64,000 nucleotides of DNA from Marinomonas foliarum (GTDB lineage: Bacteria > Pseudomonadota > Gammaproteobacteria > Pseudomonadales > Marinomonadaceae): contig NZ_QPJQ01000006.1 of the NCBI RefSeq assembly GCF_003337275.1, positions 95,399 to 159,398 on the forward strand, in the 5' to 3' direction. The position numbers and the translations under genes were made by a program. Numbering within the stretch: position 1 is the stretch's first letter; the number at the start of each line of letters is the position of its first letter. A model generated the notes under the pieces. It did not search any database. It had not been told where the DNA came from and worked only from the letters and a program-made list of their open reading frames with translations. Positions 43,051 through 53,290 of the stretch are shown piece by piece.

Positions 43051-43932
43051 ATGGCAGAAAGTTATCGTCGTTCCCGTTGGTCGAATGGCTTATTTGTCGT
43101 TCCCTATCTCAGTGTCTTTTTGACCTTGCTGGTTTTCCCCCTTGGCTGGGGAATTTGGCTATCGCTGAATAAAGTCGATCTGTTTGGTGGTGAACGCTTC
43201 ATTGGTTTAAAAAACTACGCACGGGTATTAAGCGATCCGATTTTTGGTCAAGCCGTCAAAAACACAGTCATTTTTGTTGGGGTGTCTGTTCCTACCTTAG
43301 TGATTTTAGGTTTGTTTCTCGCATTGGCCTTAAACAAAACCACCAAAGGCTCGTCTTTCTTACGCGGCGTATTTTTTGCGTCTTCCATCCTATCTGTCAC
43401 CATTGTAACGCTCATTTGGCGAATCGTTTTCATTCCTAATGACGGCTTAATGGCACTGATTTTTGAATATTTCGGTTGGCAGCCAATAGGTTTCCTATCA
43501 ACCACTGGTTGGTCGTTATTTTCGGTTGGTGTCGCAACGGTTTGGTGGTGTATTGGTTTGCCGATGATGCTGTTCTTAGCAGCATTACAGCAGATACCGA
43601 AAGACCTTTATGAAGCCGCGGCTCTCGACAATGCTTCGCGCTGGCGAGTCCTCACGCGTATCACGCTGCCGTCAATTAAATCAACGATCATGTTGGTCGC
43701 TATTATCCAGGTAGTCATGCAATTCCAGTTATTTGGTCAGGCTCAACTGATGACCAACGGCGGCCCTGCGGGCTCGTCACGACCCATTGTCATGTACATA
43801 TACGAAGTTGGCTTCTTACGCTGGGATATTGGTATGGGCGCGGCTGCGTCGCAAGTTCTGTTTTTAATCATTCTCTGTGCCGCCATGTTGCAGTATTGGG
43901 TCAGCACTCGTAAAGAGGAGACAGACGCATGA
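43051..43932 (+). CDS. Sugar ABC transporter permease (MalF/UgpA-like)
   Basis: A 293-residue membrane subunit with about six TM helices and the EAA loop IPKDLYEAAALDNASRWRVL. GGAGGTGTAAG before the ATG at 43051 supports this start. The next permease overlaps by four bases (ATGA). Confidence 0.9.
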   Translation: MAESYRRSRWSNGLFVVPYLSVFLTLLVFPLGWGIWLSLNKVDLFGGERFIGLKNYARVLSDPIFGQAVKNTVIFVGVSVPTLVILGLFLALALNKTTKGSSFLRGVFFASSILSVTIVTLIWRIVFIPNDGLMALIFEYFGWQPIGFLSTTGWSLFSVGVATVWWCIGLPMMLFLAALQQIPKDLYEAAALDNASRWRVLTRITLPSIKSTIMLVAIIQVVMQFQLFGQAQLMTNGGPAGSSRPIVMYIYEVGFLRWDIGMGAAASQVLFLIILCAAMLQYWVSTRKEETDA

Positions 43933-44774
43933 AAGCATTAAACTATTCACCAGAACATTTAACGTCGAACCGAAGATTGTTCTGGATAGCCGCTTTACTG
44001 GGCTTAATTATGATGGCGCCAGTGGCATGGATTATTGGTCTTTCTTTAAAGGATAACGCCGAATTACTGAAAGGCACTGAAGCCGTCTTTTCCTTTCCTT
44101 ACACCATGGAAAACTATGCGAACATCTTAAAGTCATCCAGTGTTTTTGGTTGGTTTATGAATTCGATGATAGTAGCAGTCGGACAAACGTTTGGCGTCTT
44201 ACTACTCTCTTCTCTCGCAGGTTATGCCTTTGCAAGACTGGAATTTCCATTTCGTAAAACAATATTCATTATTGTGTTGTTTGGCTTAGCCGTACCAGAG
44301 CAAGCCGTTATCATCGCTCGTCATCAGATGTTTAACTGGTTTGATCTACACAACACGCATATCGGTTTGATATTACCTAACTTGTCTTCGGCGTTTGGCG
44401 TTTTTCTAATGACGCAATTCTTTCGGGCTATTCCAAAAGAAATTGATGAAGCCGCCATGCTAGATAACACATCGACTTTCCGTATCTTCTGGAAAGTACT
44501 GCTACCGCTGACGTTACCTGCGCAAGCAACCTTGGGAATATTCACTTTCTTGCAAGCTTGGAACGATTATTGGTGGCCACTAATCTCAGCGACAAAGTCC
44601 GATATGTACACACTAACTATTGGTATTGCATCGTCACAAACAAACTTTGCGCAATCTGAAGGGCTGGGCTTTTTAGGTGCTCAGGCTATCTTTGCGTCAT
44701 TACCTGTAGTGCTTGTCTATATCTTCTTTCAACGCCACATAGTCACTGCGGTATCAGGAGGAGCCGTAAAATAA
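43929..44774 (+). CDS. Sugar ABC transporter permease (MalG/UgpE-like)
   Basis: A 281-residue second membrane subunit, with six TM helices and IPKEIDEAAMLDNTSTFRIF as EAA loop. Pairs with the upstream permease to form the channel. The binding-protein gene follows 77 bp downstream. Confidence 0.9.
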   Translation: MKALNYSPEHLTSNRRLFWIAALLGLIMMAPVAWIIGLSLKDNAELLKGTEAVFSFPYTMENYANILKSSSVFGWFMNSMIVAVGQTFGVLLLSSLAGYAFARLEFPFRKTIFIIVLFGLAVPEQAVIIARHQMFNWFDLHNTHIGLILPNLSSAFGVFLMTQFFRAIPKEIDEAAMLDNTSTFRIFWKVLLPLTLPAQATLGIFTFLQAWNDYWWPLISATKSDMYTLTIGIASSQTNFAQSEGLGFLGAQAIFASLPVVLVYIFFQRHIVTAVSGGAVK

Positions 44775-44851
44775 CGCGAATAAAATACTTGAGTAATAGA
44801 AATTGACACTGGGCTATACAACAACAATAAAAATGAACTAGGAGAAAAATA

Positions 44852-46162
44852 ATGAAAAAGTTACTTCTCGGAACAACAGCAGTCGGCTTATTAGCTCTCG
44901 CGCCGTTGGCCAACGCCAACACCAAGATTGAACTGCAACGCTTCTTTGGTGCTTGTGAAGCCGAATACGGTAAGGTCACTGATGTGTCTTCCGCTGTGGG
45001 TGAATGTGGCATCATCACTGCGTTAGTTAATAAATTTGAAGCCGATAATCCAGATATCGACGTTAATGTCACAACGGTAGAGTGGCCTGGGTACGATCAG
45101 CTGAATGCTCAGCTAGCATCACGGTCGGCTCCTGATGTTGTTTCTATGCATTATTCTGCTATGTCCGACTACCAGTCTCGCGGCCTTTTAGTACCACTAG
45201 ATAAGCTACTAAAAGACCAGAATATCAAGCCATCTGATTTTACGAACGCGGCCATCTCCAGTGTGACGAAGGAAGGCAAAGTCTACGCCTTGCCATTTGA
45301 TAACTGGACCATGTTATTTCATGTAAATAACAATATGATGAAAAAAGCAGACTTGATGAAATCTGACGGCAAGCCTGTTCTACCAAACAGCACAGATGAA
45401 TTATTTGCCCAAGGCAAACAATTTAAGGATGCAACAGGAAAGCCTTACCTAGTTCAAGTTACAGCAAATGAAACTGCTGTTTACGCCCGTATTTTCTACA
45501 CCTTATTAATGCAGCAAGACAGCAAATTTTTCGCGGATCCAAGCCGCATTGATTTAAGTGGCAAAGAAGCAAAAGCAGCGCTTACCTTAATGAAAGACAT
45601 CATGGATAAAGGCTTAAGTACGACTAATATGGATTATCCTGCTGCGGTTGCTGGCTTTTCAAATGGTGCAGGCGGCATTGCCGTGAACGGTACTTGGTTG
45701 ATTGGCACTTACGATGCGCAATCAAAACAAGCCAACAACCCATTATCAGATGGTTATAGCGTTTTCCCTATTCCACAGTTTTTTAAACAAAAAGATGTTA
45801 CTTATGCTGACGGCCATGGTTGGGTTGTACCTCGCGGTAATCGTGATGACGAAAAAATGGCGGCCATCGGGAAACTGTTTAAATTCCTATACGATAACGA
45901 CTATGAATGGGCTCGCACAGGTCATTTACCAACGGTAAAAGCCGTGATTGACAGCGATAAGTTTAAATCCCTGCCTCATCGTAGTGATATCGCGAAAGTC
46001 GCAAAAACAGGGCAAGCTCTACCCGCTCAAGTTTTACGTCAATTCGCCATACAAGACATCCTTGGTGAAGAGTTAGGGTCTGCGATTAGTGGTAACAAAT
46101 CAATGGACGATGCGCTGAAAACAGCGCAATATCGTATTAACGACTTGTTAGAAAATATCTAA
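44852..46162 (+). CDS. Sugar ABC transporter substrate-binding protein
   Basis: A 436-residue extracellular solute-binding protein (family 1) with a signal peptide ending ANA-N (residue 23). Its motifs include ALVNKFEADNPDIDVNVTTV, the ligand-contact DNWTMLFHVN and FSNGAGGIAVNGTW. With the GH51 enzyme it probably captures arabino- or xylo-oligosaccharides. The gene ends just before a hairpin that separates it from the epimerase. Confidence 0.9.
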   Translation: MKKLLLGTTAVGLLALAPLANANTKIELQRFFGACEAEYGKVTDVSSAVGECGIITALVNKFEADNPDIDVNVTTVEWPGYDQLNAQLASRSAPDVVSMHYSAMSDYQSRGLLVPLDKLLKDQNIKPSDFTNAAISSVTKEGKVYALPFDNWTMLFHVNNNMMKKADLMKSDGKPVLPNSTDELFAQGKQFKDATGKPYLVQVTANETAVYARIFYTLLMQQDSKFFADPSRIDLSGKEAKAALTLMKDIMDKGLSTTNMDYPAAVAGFSNGAGGIAVNGTWLIGTYDAQSKQANNPLSDGYSVFPIPQFFKQKDVTYADGHGWVVPRGNRDDEKMAAIGKLFKFLYDNDYEWARTGHLPTVKAVIDSDKFKSLPHRSDIAKVAKTGQALPAQVLRQFAIQDILGEELGSAISGNKSMDDALKTAQYRINDLLENI

Positions 46163-46191
46163 TTTATCTAATAGCGATCTATCTACACTTT

Positions 46192-46209
46192 CGGGAGCTT
46201 CGGCTCCCG
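46192..46209 (+). terminator. Hairpin between the binding-protein and epimerase genes
   Basis: CGGGAGC-TTCG-GCTCCCG is a perfect 7-bp stem with a stable TTCG tetraloop, followed by TTTATTT. Likely a leaky terminator that lowers expression of the epimerase. Confidence 0.8.
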
Positions 46210-46230
46210 TTTATTTGAAAGGATACTTCC

Positions 46231-47214
46231 GTGAACATAGCGCCAGATTTAAACCAAATTCAATCTATCACGCTAAAAAATGCTCAGCTTAAAGTGTCTA
46301 TTCTGACATTAGGTGCGAGCATTCAATCTGTTTATCTTAAAGGCTACGAGCATTCGTTAGTTTTAGGCTCTCCCAAACTGGCTGATTACCTTCAAGGGGC
46401 AAAATACTTTGGCGCAGTTGTTGGCCGTGTAGCAAACAGAACCAATAAAGGGCATGCCGTGATAGGTGGAAAAACCTATCAACTCCCGCCCACGCTACCT
46501 GAAGCCCACCATCTACATGGTGGCCCAGATGGAACAGGCAGTAAAAACTGGTCTATCATCGAGCAAAGCGATGACATGGTGCACTTGCAAACAAAGCTCG
46601 CTGACGGTGAAATGGGTTATCCAGGCAATATGATTGTAAATGTGTTTTATCGTCTGATCGATAGCGCATTGGAAATGGAAATTACAGCAACCACAGATCA
46701 ACTAACAATTTGTAATTTTGCTGGCCACAGTTACGTTAATCTTGATGGCAAGGGCTCCATCTTGGATCATCAATTGAGCATTCAAGCAGACCACTATTTA
46801 CCAGTTGATGCTGAGTTAATTCCAACGGGCGAAGTCACGCCAACCGCTGGCAGTGCGTTTGATTTTCTACAAATGCGCGCTATTGGCCGTGAGGACTACC
46901 CAGAGCTGGATACCAATTTCTGCCTATCTCTTGCTAGCAATCGCCCGTTACAAACGGTTGCCACTCTTAAAGGCCCTATCACCGGACTGACATTACACTA
47001 CCAGACAACTGAACCGGGATTGCAGGTTTATGACGGCCGTCATATTCAACTAGGTGCTGAATCAAATATTAACCAAGGCACTTTATCGGCATACGCAGGC
47101 CTTGCCCTTGAAGCCCAACACTGGCCTGATGCGATCAACCAGTCACACTTCCCACCAATATTACTTACGCCTGACGACACTTATCGGCAAGTTACACGTT
47201 ATGCCTTTGAATGA
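46231..47214 (+). CDS. galM: Aldose 1-epimerase
   Basis: A 327-residue mutarotase-fold protein with the substrate-site motifs GRVANRTNKGHAVIGG, HHLHGGPDGTG and NFAGHSYVNLDG, and the C-terminal GLALEAQHWPDA with the catalytic glutamate. The start is a GTG with AAAGGAT eight bases before it. It interconverts anomers of the sugar released by the arabinofuranosidase. Confidence 0.9.
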   Translation: MNIAPDLNQIQSITLKNAQLKVSILTLGASIQSVYLKGYEHSLVLGSPKLADYLQGAKYFGAVVGRVANRTNKGHAVIGGKTYQLPPTLPEAHHLHGGPDGTGSKNWSIIEQSDDMVHLQTKLADGEMGYPGNMIVNVFYRLIDSALEMEITATTDQLTICNFAGHSYVNLDGKGSILDHQLSIQADHYLPVDAELIPTGEVTPTAGSAFDFLQMRAIGREDYPELDTNFCLSLASNRPLQTVATLKGPITGLTLHYQTTEPGLQVYDGRHIQLGAESNINQGTLSAYAGLALEAQHWPDAINQSHFPPILLTPDDTYRQVTRYAFE

Positions 47215-47242
47215 TTTTTGAGCTAATCAAAGAATAGAAAAC

Positions 47243-47284
47243 AAAAAAGGGCTTTCTACTATCCATGTAGAAAACCCCCTTTAC
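47243..47284. terminator. Terminator between galM and the siderophore-binding gene
   Basis: AAAGGG.TTTCTAC pairs with GTAGAAA.CCC..TTT across TATCCAT, with runs of A and T on both sides. It serves converging genes. Confidence 0.75.
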
Positions 47285-47313
47285 TCTTAATCAGAACAAG
47301 TACCAGATCTATT

Positions 47314-48396
47314 TTACAACGCCAAAGTAAAGGTTCCTTTTGGCGTTACCGGTAGGTATTTTTTATAAAAGTCTAAATACGCTTCTTCTGGATTCAAATC
47401 AGCAAACAAATCTGGATACATCGCCTTAGCATAGAATTCAATCATGGCCGCATCAAAAATGGTACGGCATGCGCCATGATAAGCTGCATATAAACGATTA
47501 TTTTTAACTGCATTGATAGACGACCAACCTAAGCGATTTTTATAACCTTCTAAACGCTTGCGTGCTTTCGCTCTATCAACACCTTGACCCATGATCATTG
47601 AATCAGAGCCTTTGCCTGTTTCATAACCTGTGATGACGATGACATCTGGGTTTGAAGCAATCACTTGCTCAGGGTTCAATTTCCCCCACCATTCAACAAA
47701 CGGTGCAGAAATATTGTCGCCACCGGCCATAGTAGAAATCGCACCCCACATGTTTTTACCAAAGGTAAAACCAAGCTCTTGTACACCAGAAGCACCGAAC
47801 TCTGTATACACTTTTGGAGTTGGTAGATTAGCATCAGCAAGTCGCTTACTTATACTTTCAACCGTTTTTTTGTAGTCAGCAGCAATAGCCGCCGCGCGTT
47901 TTTCTTGCCCTGTAATCACACCAATTAACTCAGTGCTCTTAATATGGCGCTCTAAGGTTTGCGCGTTGTAATCAACAACAATCACTTTTACACCGGCACT
48001 TTCAAGACGCTCAATATCCGTCCCTAATCCTTTGTATTGCCAGTCAGCTAACATCAAAACATCTGGCTTCAAACTAATGACTTTTTCAATAGAGAAAGTC
48101 TGTGTATCTACACGACCAATACCTGGAATATCCTCTAATGACGGACGGTGCTTAACGTACATTTCCCAGTTCGCAGAACGCGCCTGCCAAATGTATTTTG
48201 ACATACCAACCACTTTGTCATAAGCGGCTTCCGTACCGATTGCCATATAGTCTTCTGGATAAAACCCGACGATAACTCTTTGTGCAGGCGCATCAAATGT
48301 TACATCACGACCCAAGATATCTTTTACGGTTACTTGAGCAGCCCAGACTGAGCTTATAGAAAACGTTAAAAGAAGCATTATGAACGATTTAATCAT
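47314..48396 (-). CDS. Iron-siderophore ABC transporter substrate-binding protein
   Basis: A 360-residue periplasmic binding protein of the helical FecB/BtuF class, signal peptide ending SVWA-A. Its motifs include RVIVGFYPEDYMAIGTE, KVISLKPDVLMLADWQ and VYTEFGASGVQELG. It would bind a ferric siderophore or haem-like compound. The permease, ATPase and receptor are not beside it. A Fur box lies about 28 bp upstream of the start, as expected for iron-repressed genes. Confidence 0.88.
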   Translation of the reverse strand: MIKSFIMLLLTFSISSVWAAQVTVKDILGRDVTFDAPAQRVIVGFYPEDYMAIGTEAAYDKVVGMSKYIWQARSANWEMYVKHRPSLEDIPGIGRVDTQTFSIEKVISLKPDVLMLADWQYKGLGTDIERLESAGVKVIVVDYNAQTLERHIKSTELIGVITGQEKRAAAIAADYKKTVESISKRLADANLPTPKVYTEFGASGVQELGFTFGKNMWGAISTMAGGDNISAPFVEWWGKLNPEQVIASNPDVIVITGYETGKGSDSMIMGQGVDRAKARKRLEGYKNRLGWSSINAVKNNRLYAAYHGACRTIFDAAMIEFYAKAMYPDLFADLNPEEAYLDFYKKYLPVTPKGTFTLAL

Positions 48397-48423
48397 GCTA
48401 ATACCTAATCAGTAAATTTATGC

Positions 48424-48442
48424 GCATATGATAATCGTTATC
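48424..48442 (-). promoter_or_regulatory. Fur box upstream of the siderophore-binding gene
   Basis: The palindrome GATAATCGTTATC (48430-48442) fits the core of the Fur consensus, with one base change in each arm direction, and lies 34 bp from the start codon. Iron repression is inferred. Confidence 0.8.
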
Positions 48443-48475
48443 ACCTTTTTTTCAAATGATATTTGAAAAAATACC

Positions 48476-48507
48476 CAAATAAAAAGGGCCACATTTCTGC
48501 GGCCCTT
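48476..48507 (-). terminator. Terminator of the chemoreceptor gene
   Basis: AAGGGCC (48484-48490) and GGCCCTT (48501-48507) pair, followed on the minus strand by TTTTTATTT. Placed 31 bp after the chemoreceptor stop. Confidence 0.85.
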
Positions 48508-48537
48508 CTGTTTGTATTTTTGAAAAATGAACTGCAT

Positions 48538-50514
48538 TTATTCCGTACGGAAACGAACTACCATCACATGCAATTGTTTACTTAGCTCATCTTGCTTCTG
48601 GCATAGTTCAGCCACATCACCCGATATAGCCGACACTCTATGTGCAGACTCGCTGATTGAGTTAATATTTTCATTTACCCCCTCAGTTACAGCTCGCTGC
48701 TCTTCTGCGGAAGCCGCTGTTTGCATCGTCATATCTCGCATCTGCTTAACCACTTCTTCAATCTGTTCGAATGAAACTAATGCTTGATCAGATAAATTAA
48801 TCGCGTTTTCTGATTCCGTTACACTTATCACCATAGAATCTGATGCTTGTTTCGTTCTGTTCGCAAGAAGCCCCAAAATATTGCTAATCTGCTCAGTCGA
48901 TTCTTGGGTACGTCCAGCGAGTGTACGTACTTCATCAGCCACTACAGCAAAACCTCGACCTTGCTCACCAGCACGTGCAGCTTCTATCGCAGCGTTTAAT
49001 GCCAACAAATTAGTTTGCTCTGCGATACCTTGAATTGTCGACAAAATCTGATTGATATTGGTCGTTTCTTTTTGCAGCTCAGTAATGATCTGATTAGACT
49101 CTTTCAAGCGAGTTCCTAAACGATTCACCCCTTCAGCACTGCTTTTCAATAATTTCTTACCTGCAATCGTTGTCTCCAAACCTTTCTCTGAGAATTGAGC
49201 AGAATTGGCACAACTTTCGGCCGCTTCATTCGATGCGATTAACATCTGCTGACCCGCTTCGGCAATGAGCTCAATAGACTGTAATTGTGTTGTCGCTGAC
49301 TGAGCCACTTCACTGGCTTTCGCTGAGGTTTCAGCAGCGATTTTATCAATCTGAATACTGGACTTCTTAATACCAACAATGAGCTTTCTGGTCGTCTCGA
49401 TAAATTGATTAAACCAATTAGATAAAGTCCCTGTTTCGTCTTTTGTATTGATCGCAATTTGAGAAGTTAAATCCCCCTCGCCTTCTGCAAGAGTTTGCAA
49501 GTGCTTAGATACAGACTCAATCGGCGTAATTAAACCTTTTGCCATTAAGAACGCAACCACACCAAACGCAATCAAAAGCAACACACAGACAACCGCTGTG
49601 GTTTTAATCATTTCAACCGTACTTAAATAAATTTCTGCGGCAGGCATTAAGCCTACAAACTTCCAACCTAAATTAGGAGAGGTATACACATTGGCATAAT
49701 AGTTCTGTCCATCTAAAGTGAAATGAACAACACCTGAAGATGTTTCTGCAATGGTTTGATATGCTTCACCATCCAACTCAGTAATTTTTTTGAAATTATT
49801 GTCGGCATGAAGAGCATCAACTAAAATAGTGCCGGTATTTTCTACCACCATAACGCTACCGGAATTCCCCAGTTTCGTTTTATTCGCCATTTCAGTTAGT
49901 GTCTTGATTGATACATCGACAGCGACAACCCCACCGACACTATTGCCTTTGTTATAAGTACGTACAGCAGAAACATAAACAGCATCATCAGGCTCCCAAT
50001 AATAGGCATCTCGTAATGCCACTTCATTCGGCGTCTCTAGAGCTCTTGTGTACCAAGCGCGTTGTTTTGGATGCCACTCCGCGTATTCATATGTCCCTGG
50101 CCATTCCATATAACCGTCACTATCATCACCAGTGTAGACGTAAACATAATTAGGGTTATTTTGACCTATCGCCTCAAACAAATTAAAAACATCCGCCTCT
50201 CGACCGCCATTCTGTGCAGCAATTTTACTTGGGGCCTTACCTTGTTTTTCGTGGTAGGTAGTTAAAGATTCTGCATTCGGGTCTGATATCGCGTCACTCT
50301 CAGCAATAAAGGCAACAACATATTTAATGTCGGTGAGGAACTGATCAAAAGTAGCTTCAACTGCCCCTAAAGTTTGACCGCTATTTTTAGAAAAACCTTT
50401 TAGCGCTTGTTCGGAAGCAAGAAAACCAGTAATAGTACTTACGACTAAAACAGGCAAAACAGTAGCGACAGAAAAAGCAATCAATAACTTAGTTTTGATT
50501 TTCATAAACGACAT
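48538..50514 (-). CDS. Methyl-accepting chemotaxis protein, dCache type
   Basis: A 658-residue receptor. A TM helix (8-30), a periplasmic dCache-like sensor of about 260 residues with [20 protein letters not shown], a second TM helix near 295-315, and a HAMP segment are followed by the long signalling hairpin whose tip is [20 protein letters not shown] and [20 protein letters not shown]. It signals through CheW/CheA. The ligand is unknown. No other chemotaxis gene is nearby. Confidence 0.95.
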   Translation of the reverse strand: MSFMKIKTKLLIAFSVATVLPVLVVSTITGFLASEQALKGFSKNSGQTLGAVEATFDQFLTDIKYVVAFIAESDAISDPNAESLTTYHEKQGKAPSKIAAQNGGREADVFNLFEAIGQNNPNYVYVYTGDDSDGYMEWPGTYEYAEWHPKQRAWYTRALETPNEVALRDAYYWEPDDAVYVSAVRTYNKGNSVGGVVAVDVSIKTLTEMANKTKLGNSGSVMVVENTGTILVDALHADNNFKKITELDGEAYQTIAETSSGVVHFTLDGQNYYANVYTSPNLGWKFVGLMPAAEIYLSTVEMIKTTAVVCVLLLIAFGVVAFLMAKGLITPIESVSKHLQTLAEGEGDLTSQIAINTKDETGTLSNWFNQFIETTRKLIVGIKKSSIQIDKIAAETSAKASEVAQSATTQLQSIELIAEAGQQMLIASNEAAESCANSAQFSEKGLETTIAGKKLLKSSAEGVNRLGTRLKESNQIITELQKETTNINQILSTIQGIAEQTNLLALNAAIEAARAGEQGRGFAVVADEVRTLAGRTQESTEQISNILGLLANRTKQASDSMVISVTESENAINLSDQALVSFEQIEEVVKQMRDMTMQTAASAEEQRAVTEGVNENINSISESAHRVSAISGDVAELCQKQDELSKQLHVMVVRFRTE

Positions 50515-50921
50515 CCAAATATTCTAGTAGCTATATTGATTCTCAGAAGGAACTTGCGATAAGCCCACTAACCGAGAACACATTAAATACGAGAAATATC
50601 ATTTAAAAATGGGTCTTTTGTTTATGATATTTCATGCTATCTAAGCAGCTTTTAAGTTAAAAATAGTACTTCCTTACCTTTTCCTTTATTCCATCAATGT
50701 ATTAAAAGTACTTTATCGACAGCATATTGACTAGCGTATATATGCTACGTTATGTATCTAAATAGTAGGGTTTAGAGCGTCTGAAAAATACAGAACAGTG
50801 AATGCAGAAAAATACTTATCGTAGGGGGAAAATATAAATAAGTAGCGCCTATAAAGCGCTCTTAACAGCACCCTCAATAAATTATTTGGGTGCTGTTAGA
50901 GGGGTCGTATATTGGTAAGGA
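50515..50921. other. Intergenic region between the chemoreceptor and betaine genes
   Basis: No gene is seen in these 407 bases. It holds the chemoreceptor promoter, a perfect 10-bp inverted repeat GAAATATCAT/ATGATATTTC (50593-50602 and 50624-50633) and a terminator at 50863-50898 for the dgc-etf operon. Confidence 0.6.
50863..50898 (-). terminator. Terminator of the dgc/etf operon
   Basis: TAACAGCACCC and GGGTGCTGTTA form an 11-bp perfect stem with a 14-base loop, 24 bp beyond the last stop codon. Confidence 0.8.
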
Positions 50922-51152
50922 TTAACTGAATGCAGCCATTACTTGATACACTTCTGGAAGGACAGTCGTGTTTTCTTTTTGCATTGATAAACAAAGATCC
51001 TTAATAAAAGGAGTCTGTTCTGGATACTGCTGCAACCAAGACAAAACAGCTTCCTGTACTTCAGGCAAACTTTGCTCTGAAGTAACAGGTGCCCCAAGGG
51101 CTATCAGCCTTTCTTTGAAGTCGACTTCATCAACTAAGTCTACAATCATCAT
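50922..51152 (-). CDS. Small protein of the dimethylglycine locus, function unknown
   Basis: A 76-residue acidic, probably helical protein (DEVDFKERLIALGAPVTSEQ at the start) without TM segments or known motif. AGGTATGCGTT precedes the ATG, and it lies 73 bp after etfB on the same strand and before the operon terminator. It may be an operon partner of etfAB; no family is recognised. Confidence 0.6.
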   Translation of the reverse strand: MMIVDLVDEVDFKERLIALGAPVTSEQSLPEVQEAVLSWLQQYPEQTPFIKDLCLSMQKENTTVLPEVYQVMAAFS

Positions 51153-51225
51153 AACGCATACCTATATACAAAATTCTTGTTCAGTTAAGCAACAATGGAC
51201 TGACAGCTTATACCTAAACAGTAGT

Positions 51226-52005
51226 CTAGCGCACCACTTTTTCTTCTAATAACAAGTCAAAAATAGCTTGTGCCTTTTCAGCAGCCGTTTCATTTTTCAT
51301 AACTTTACCACCGCCACCGACAGGTTTCGCCGTTGCAGCCTTCATTCGATCAGCTGCTGTTTTGGCTTTCACCACTTTCAAACGCTTAGGACGAGGCTTG
51401 GCAGCACTAATTTGCCATGTCGCCATAGCATCATCCGTCACACTTTCGACGTTTAATACCTTTAGGTCTGCCCTTAACCCAGGTCCAAATGCTGTTTGAC
51501 GCGCTTCAGCCGCGGCGTTATCAACAGTGGCAATAAATGGCAAGCTGACGATTACCGAACGTCGCTGGCCACGGGGTAAGGCCAAAAGCACTTCTGCTGC
51601 TCCCTCTTTTATTGTCAGGATTTCCGCAACACGAGGTACTAATGGCCAACCTAGTTGCTCTGCCAACAAATATGGCAACATACCAGAAGACTCACCACTT
51701 TCTGCACGGACTCCCGTCAATACCACTTGAGCTTTACTATTTTTTAAAAATTCAACCAAGACTGGCAAGGCATCACCATCCGCCGCTTGTGGCAAAACAG
51801 TCAATGAATCTAATCCCATACCAGCATATTGACGAAGTACAGGCTCTTGAGAATCACCAGCGTGAACCACTGTTAACGATTTTTTAGACAGTTTCAAACC
51901 TAACTCGACGGCTCTGCCATCTTGTTCTGCACGACGTGACCGCCCAGACTGAGGGTGACGACCGACAGATACCAAAGAAACCACATTGACTTTAGGCGGC
52001 ATCAC
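51226..52005 (-). CDS. etfB: Electron transfer flavoprotein beta subunit (EtfB, betaine-linked)
   Basis: A 259-residue ETF beta-like protein with TVVHAGDSQEPVLRQYAGMG, ALPVLVEFLKNSKAQVVLTG and RAESGESSGMLPYLLAEQLG, the AMP/FAD-binding regions. In Pseudomonas the equivalent gene pair takes electrons from DgcAB. It overlaps etfA by 14 bp, so the subunits are made together. Confidence 0.88.
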   Translation of the reverse strand: MMPPKVNVVSLVSVGRHPQSGRSRRAEQDGRAVELGLKLSKKSLTVVHAGDSQEPVLRQYAGMGLDSLTVLPQAADGDALPVLVEFLKNSKAQVVLTGVRAESGESSGMLPYLLAEQLGWPLVPRVAEILTIKEGAAEVLLALPRGQRRSVIVSLPFIATVDNAAAEARQTAFGPGLRADLKVLNVESVTDDAMATWQISAAKPRPKRLKVVKAKTAADRMKAATAKPVGGGGKVMKNETAAEKAQAIFDLLLEEKVVR

Positions 52006-53290
52006 TCTTCTCCTGTTCCTTCGACAAATAATGTTCTTGAGCTAGCTTCAGCAGAGCATCCAAAATAGCTTCACTGTCTTCAATCACAGCTAAATCAGCA
52101 CGCTTCACCATGTCGCAACCCGCATCTGTATTAATCGCAACAACCTTGTCGCACTGACCGATACCTTGCATATGCTGAATCGCACCAGAAATACCCACAG
52201 CCAAGTAAACACGAGCAGTAACCCAAGTACCCGATGCCCCAACCTGACGAGAGCGAGGCATAAAGCCATCATCCACTGCCACTCGACTTGCCCCTTCTGT
52301 GGCTCGTAACGCCGCTGCTACAGCATGGAATTGATCCCAGTTATGGATACCATTACCCGCCGATAAGATAAACTCAGCTTCAGCCAAAGGCACAGCGTTA
52401 GAGTCCACTTCTATTTGCCCCTGATCGATCAAGCGATAATCATCACCGGTTTCCACTGCATCTGCATCAAACGCTAGATCCAATACTTGATGTCGAGTGT
52501 CTTCAATAGCATTAGCACATTCTTCCATCAACATCAGAATACGTGGAGTTTCTCGGCTAATATCTCGACTTCCAGACGCTCCACGACTTACTGTGTTGCT
52601 TGCCGTAACTTGCCAAGCCTGCGTCGCTGGACGCTCACCCAAACGTGATGCTAAACGGCACGCCAGATCTGTGCCGCCATGGATGCTATCTGGGAATAGC
52701 CAATTCACTGGTTTATACTGAGCTTCAACTTGCATCAGCGCTGACAACCTTGCTTCTGGCGCAAAACCTTCGAACTCTTGGCCTGTGATATGAAGTAAAC
52801 GATCCACACCGGCCAAATCAAATTGCGTTTCTTTGCTTTCACCAAAACACACTAACACAACAGCGATACTGCCTTTACCTGCTGCTTTATTTTCACCCAC
52901 AAGCTGATGCGCCAATCCTAAAATATCTTTGTCATGACCGGTTAAACGACCGCCAATCATATCGGCGACTACCATAATGTAACCATCTGGATTATCGACA
53001 ATATGTAATGGCAACTGTGTTTCTTTCGCTTCACCAGCACGTTTTTTGCCATTAAGACCAGCAGCAGACAAGTTGGCTCTATCGATACGCTTGATGCCAT
53101 TAGGCCCAATAAAGCCAATAACGTGAGGGTTTTTACGTAATAACCCTGATGGCCCACGCACCTCACCTTGCCCTGCCGACACCACACTGCTGTGCAGAGG
53201 ATGCAAGCGATTACGGGCAATCCATTCGGCTCTTGGATCACGTCTTAGAAGATCGCTTAAAGTCGACTCAGTTGGGGTAAATTCACTCAT
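51992..53290 (-). CDS. etfA: Electron transfer flavoprotein alpha subunit (EtfA, betaine-linked)
   Basis: A 432-residue ETF alpha subunit. The C-terminal FAD-binding signature runs through QVGASGTWVTARVYLAVGIS, GAIQHMQGIGQCDKVVAINT and DAGCDMVKRADLAVI. It is longer than standard EtfA (about 310) by an N-terminal extension, as in the other betaine-linked forms. It passes electrons from DgcAB to the respiratory chain. Its start overlaps the dgcB stop by 4 bp. Confidence 0.9.
   Translation of the reverse strand: MSEFTPTESTLSDLLRRDPRAEWIARNRLHPLHSSVVSAGQGEVRGPSGLLRKNPHVIGFIGPNGIKRIDRANLSAAGLNGKKRAGEAKETQLPLHIVDNPDGYIMVVADMIGGRLTGHDKDILGLAHQLVGENKAAGKGSIAVVLVCFGESKETQFDLAGVDRLLHITGQEFEGFAPEARLSALMQVEAQYKPVNWLFPDSIHGGTDLACRLASRLGERPATQAWQVTASNTVSRGASGSRDISRETPRILMLMEECANAIEDTRHQVLDLAFDADAVETGDDYRLIDQGQIEVDSNAVPLAEAEFILSAGNGIHNWDQFHAVAAALRATEGASRVAVDDGFMPRSRQVGASGTWVTARVYLAVGISGAIQHMQGIGQCDKVVAINTDAGCDMVKRADLAVIEDSEAILDALLKLAQEHYLSKEQEKSDAA

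Noticed and set aside
50593..50633. 10-bp inverted repeat as a terminator or operator
   Set aside because: No T tract, large spacer and AT-rich arms; could arise by chance, so noted only within the intergenic entry.
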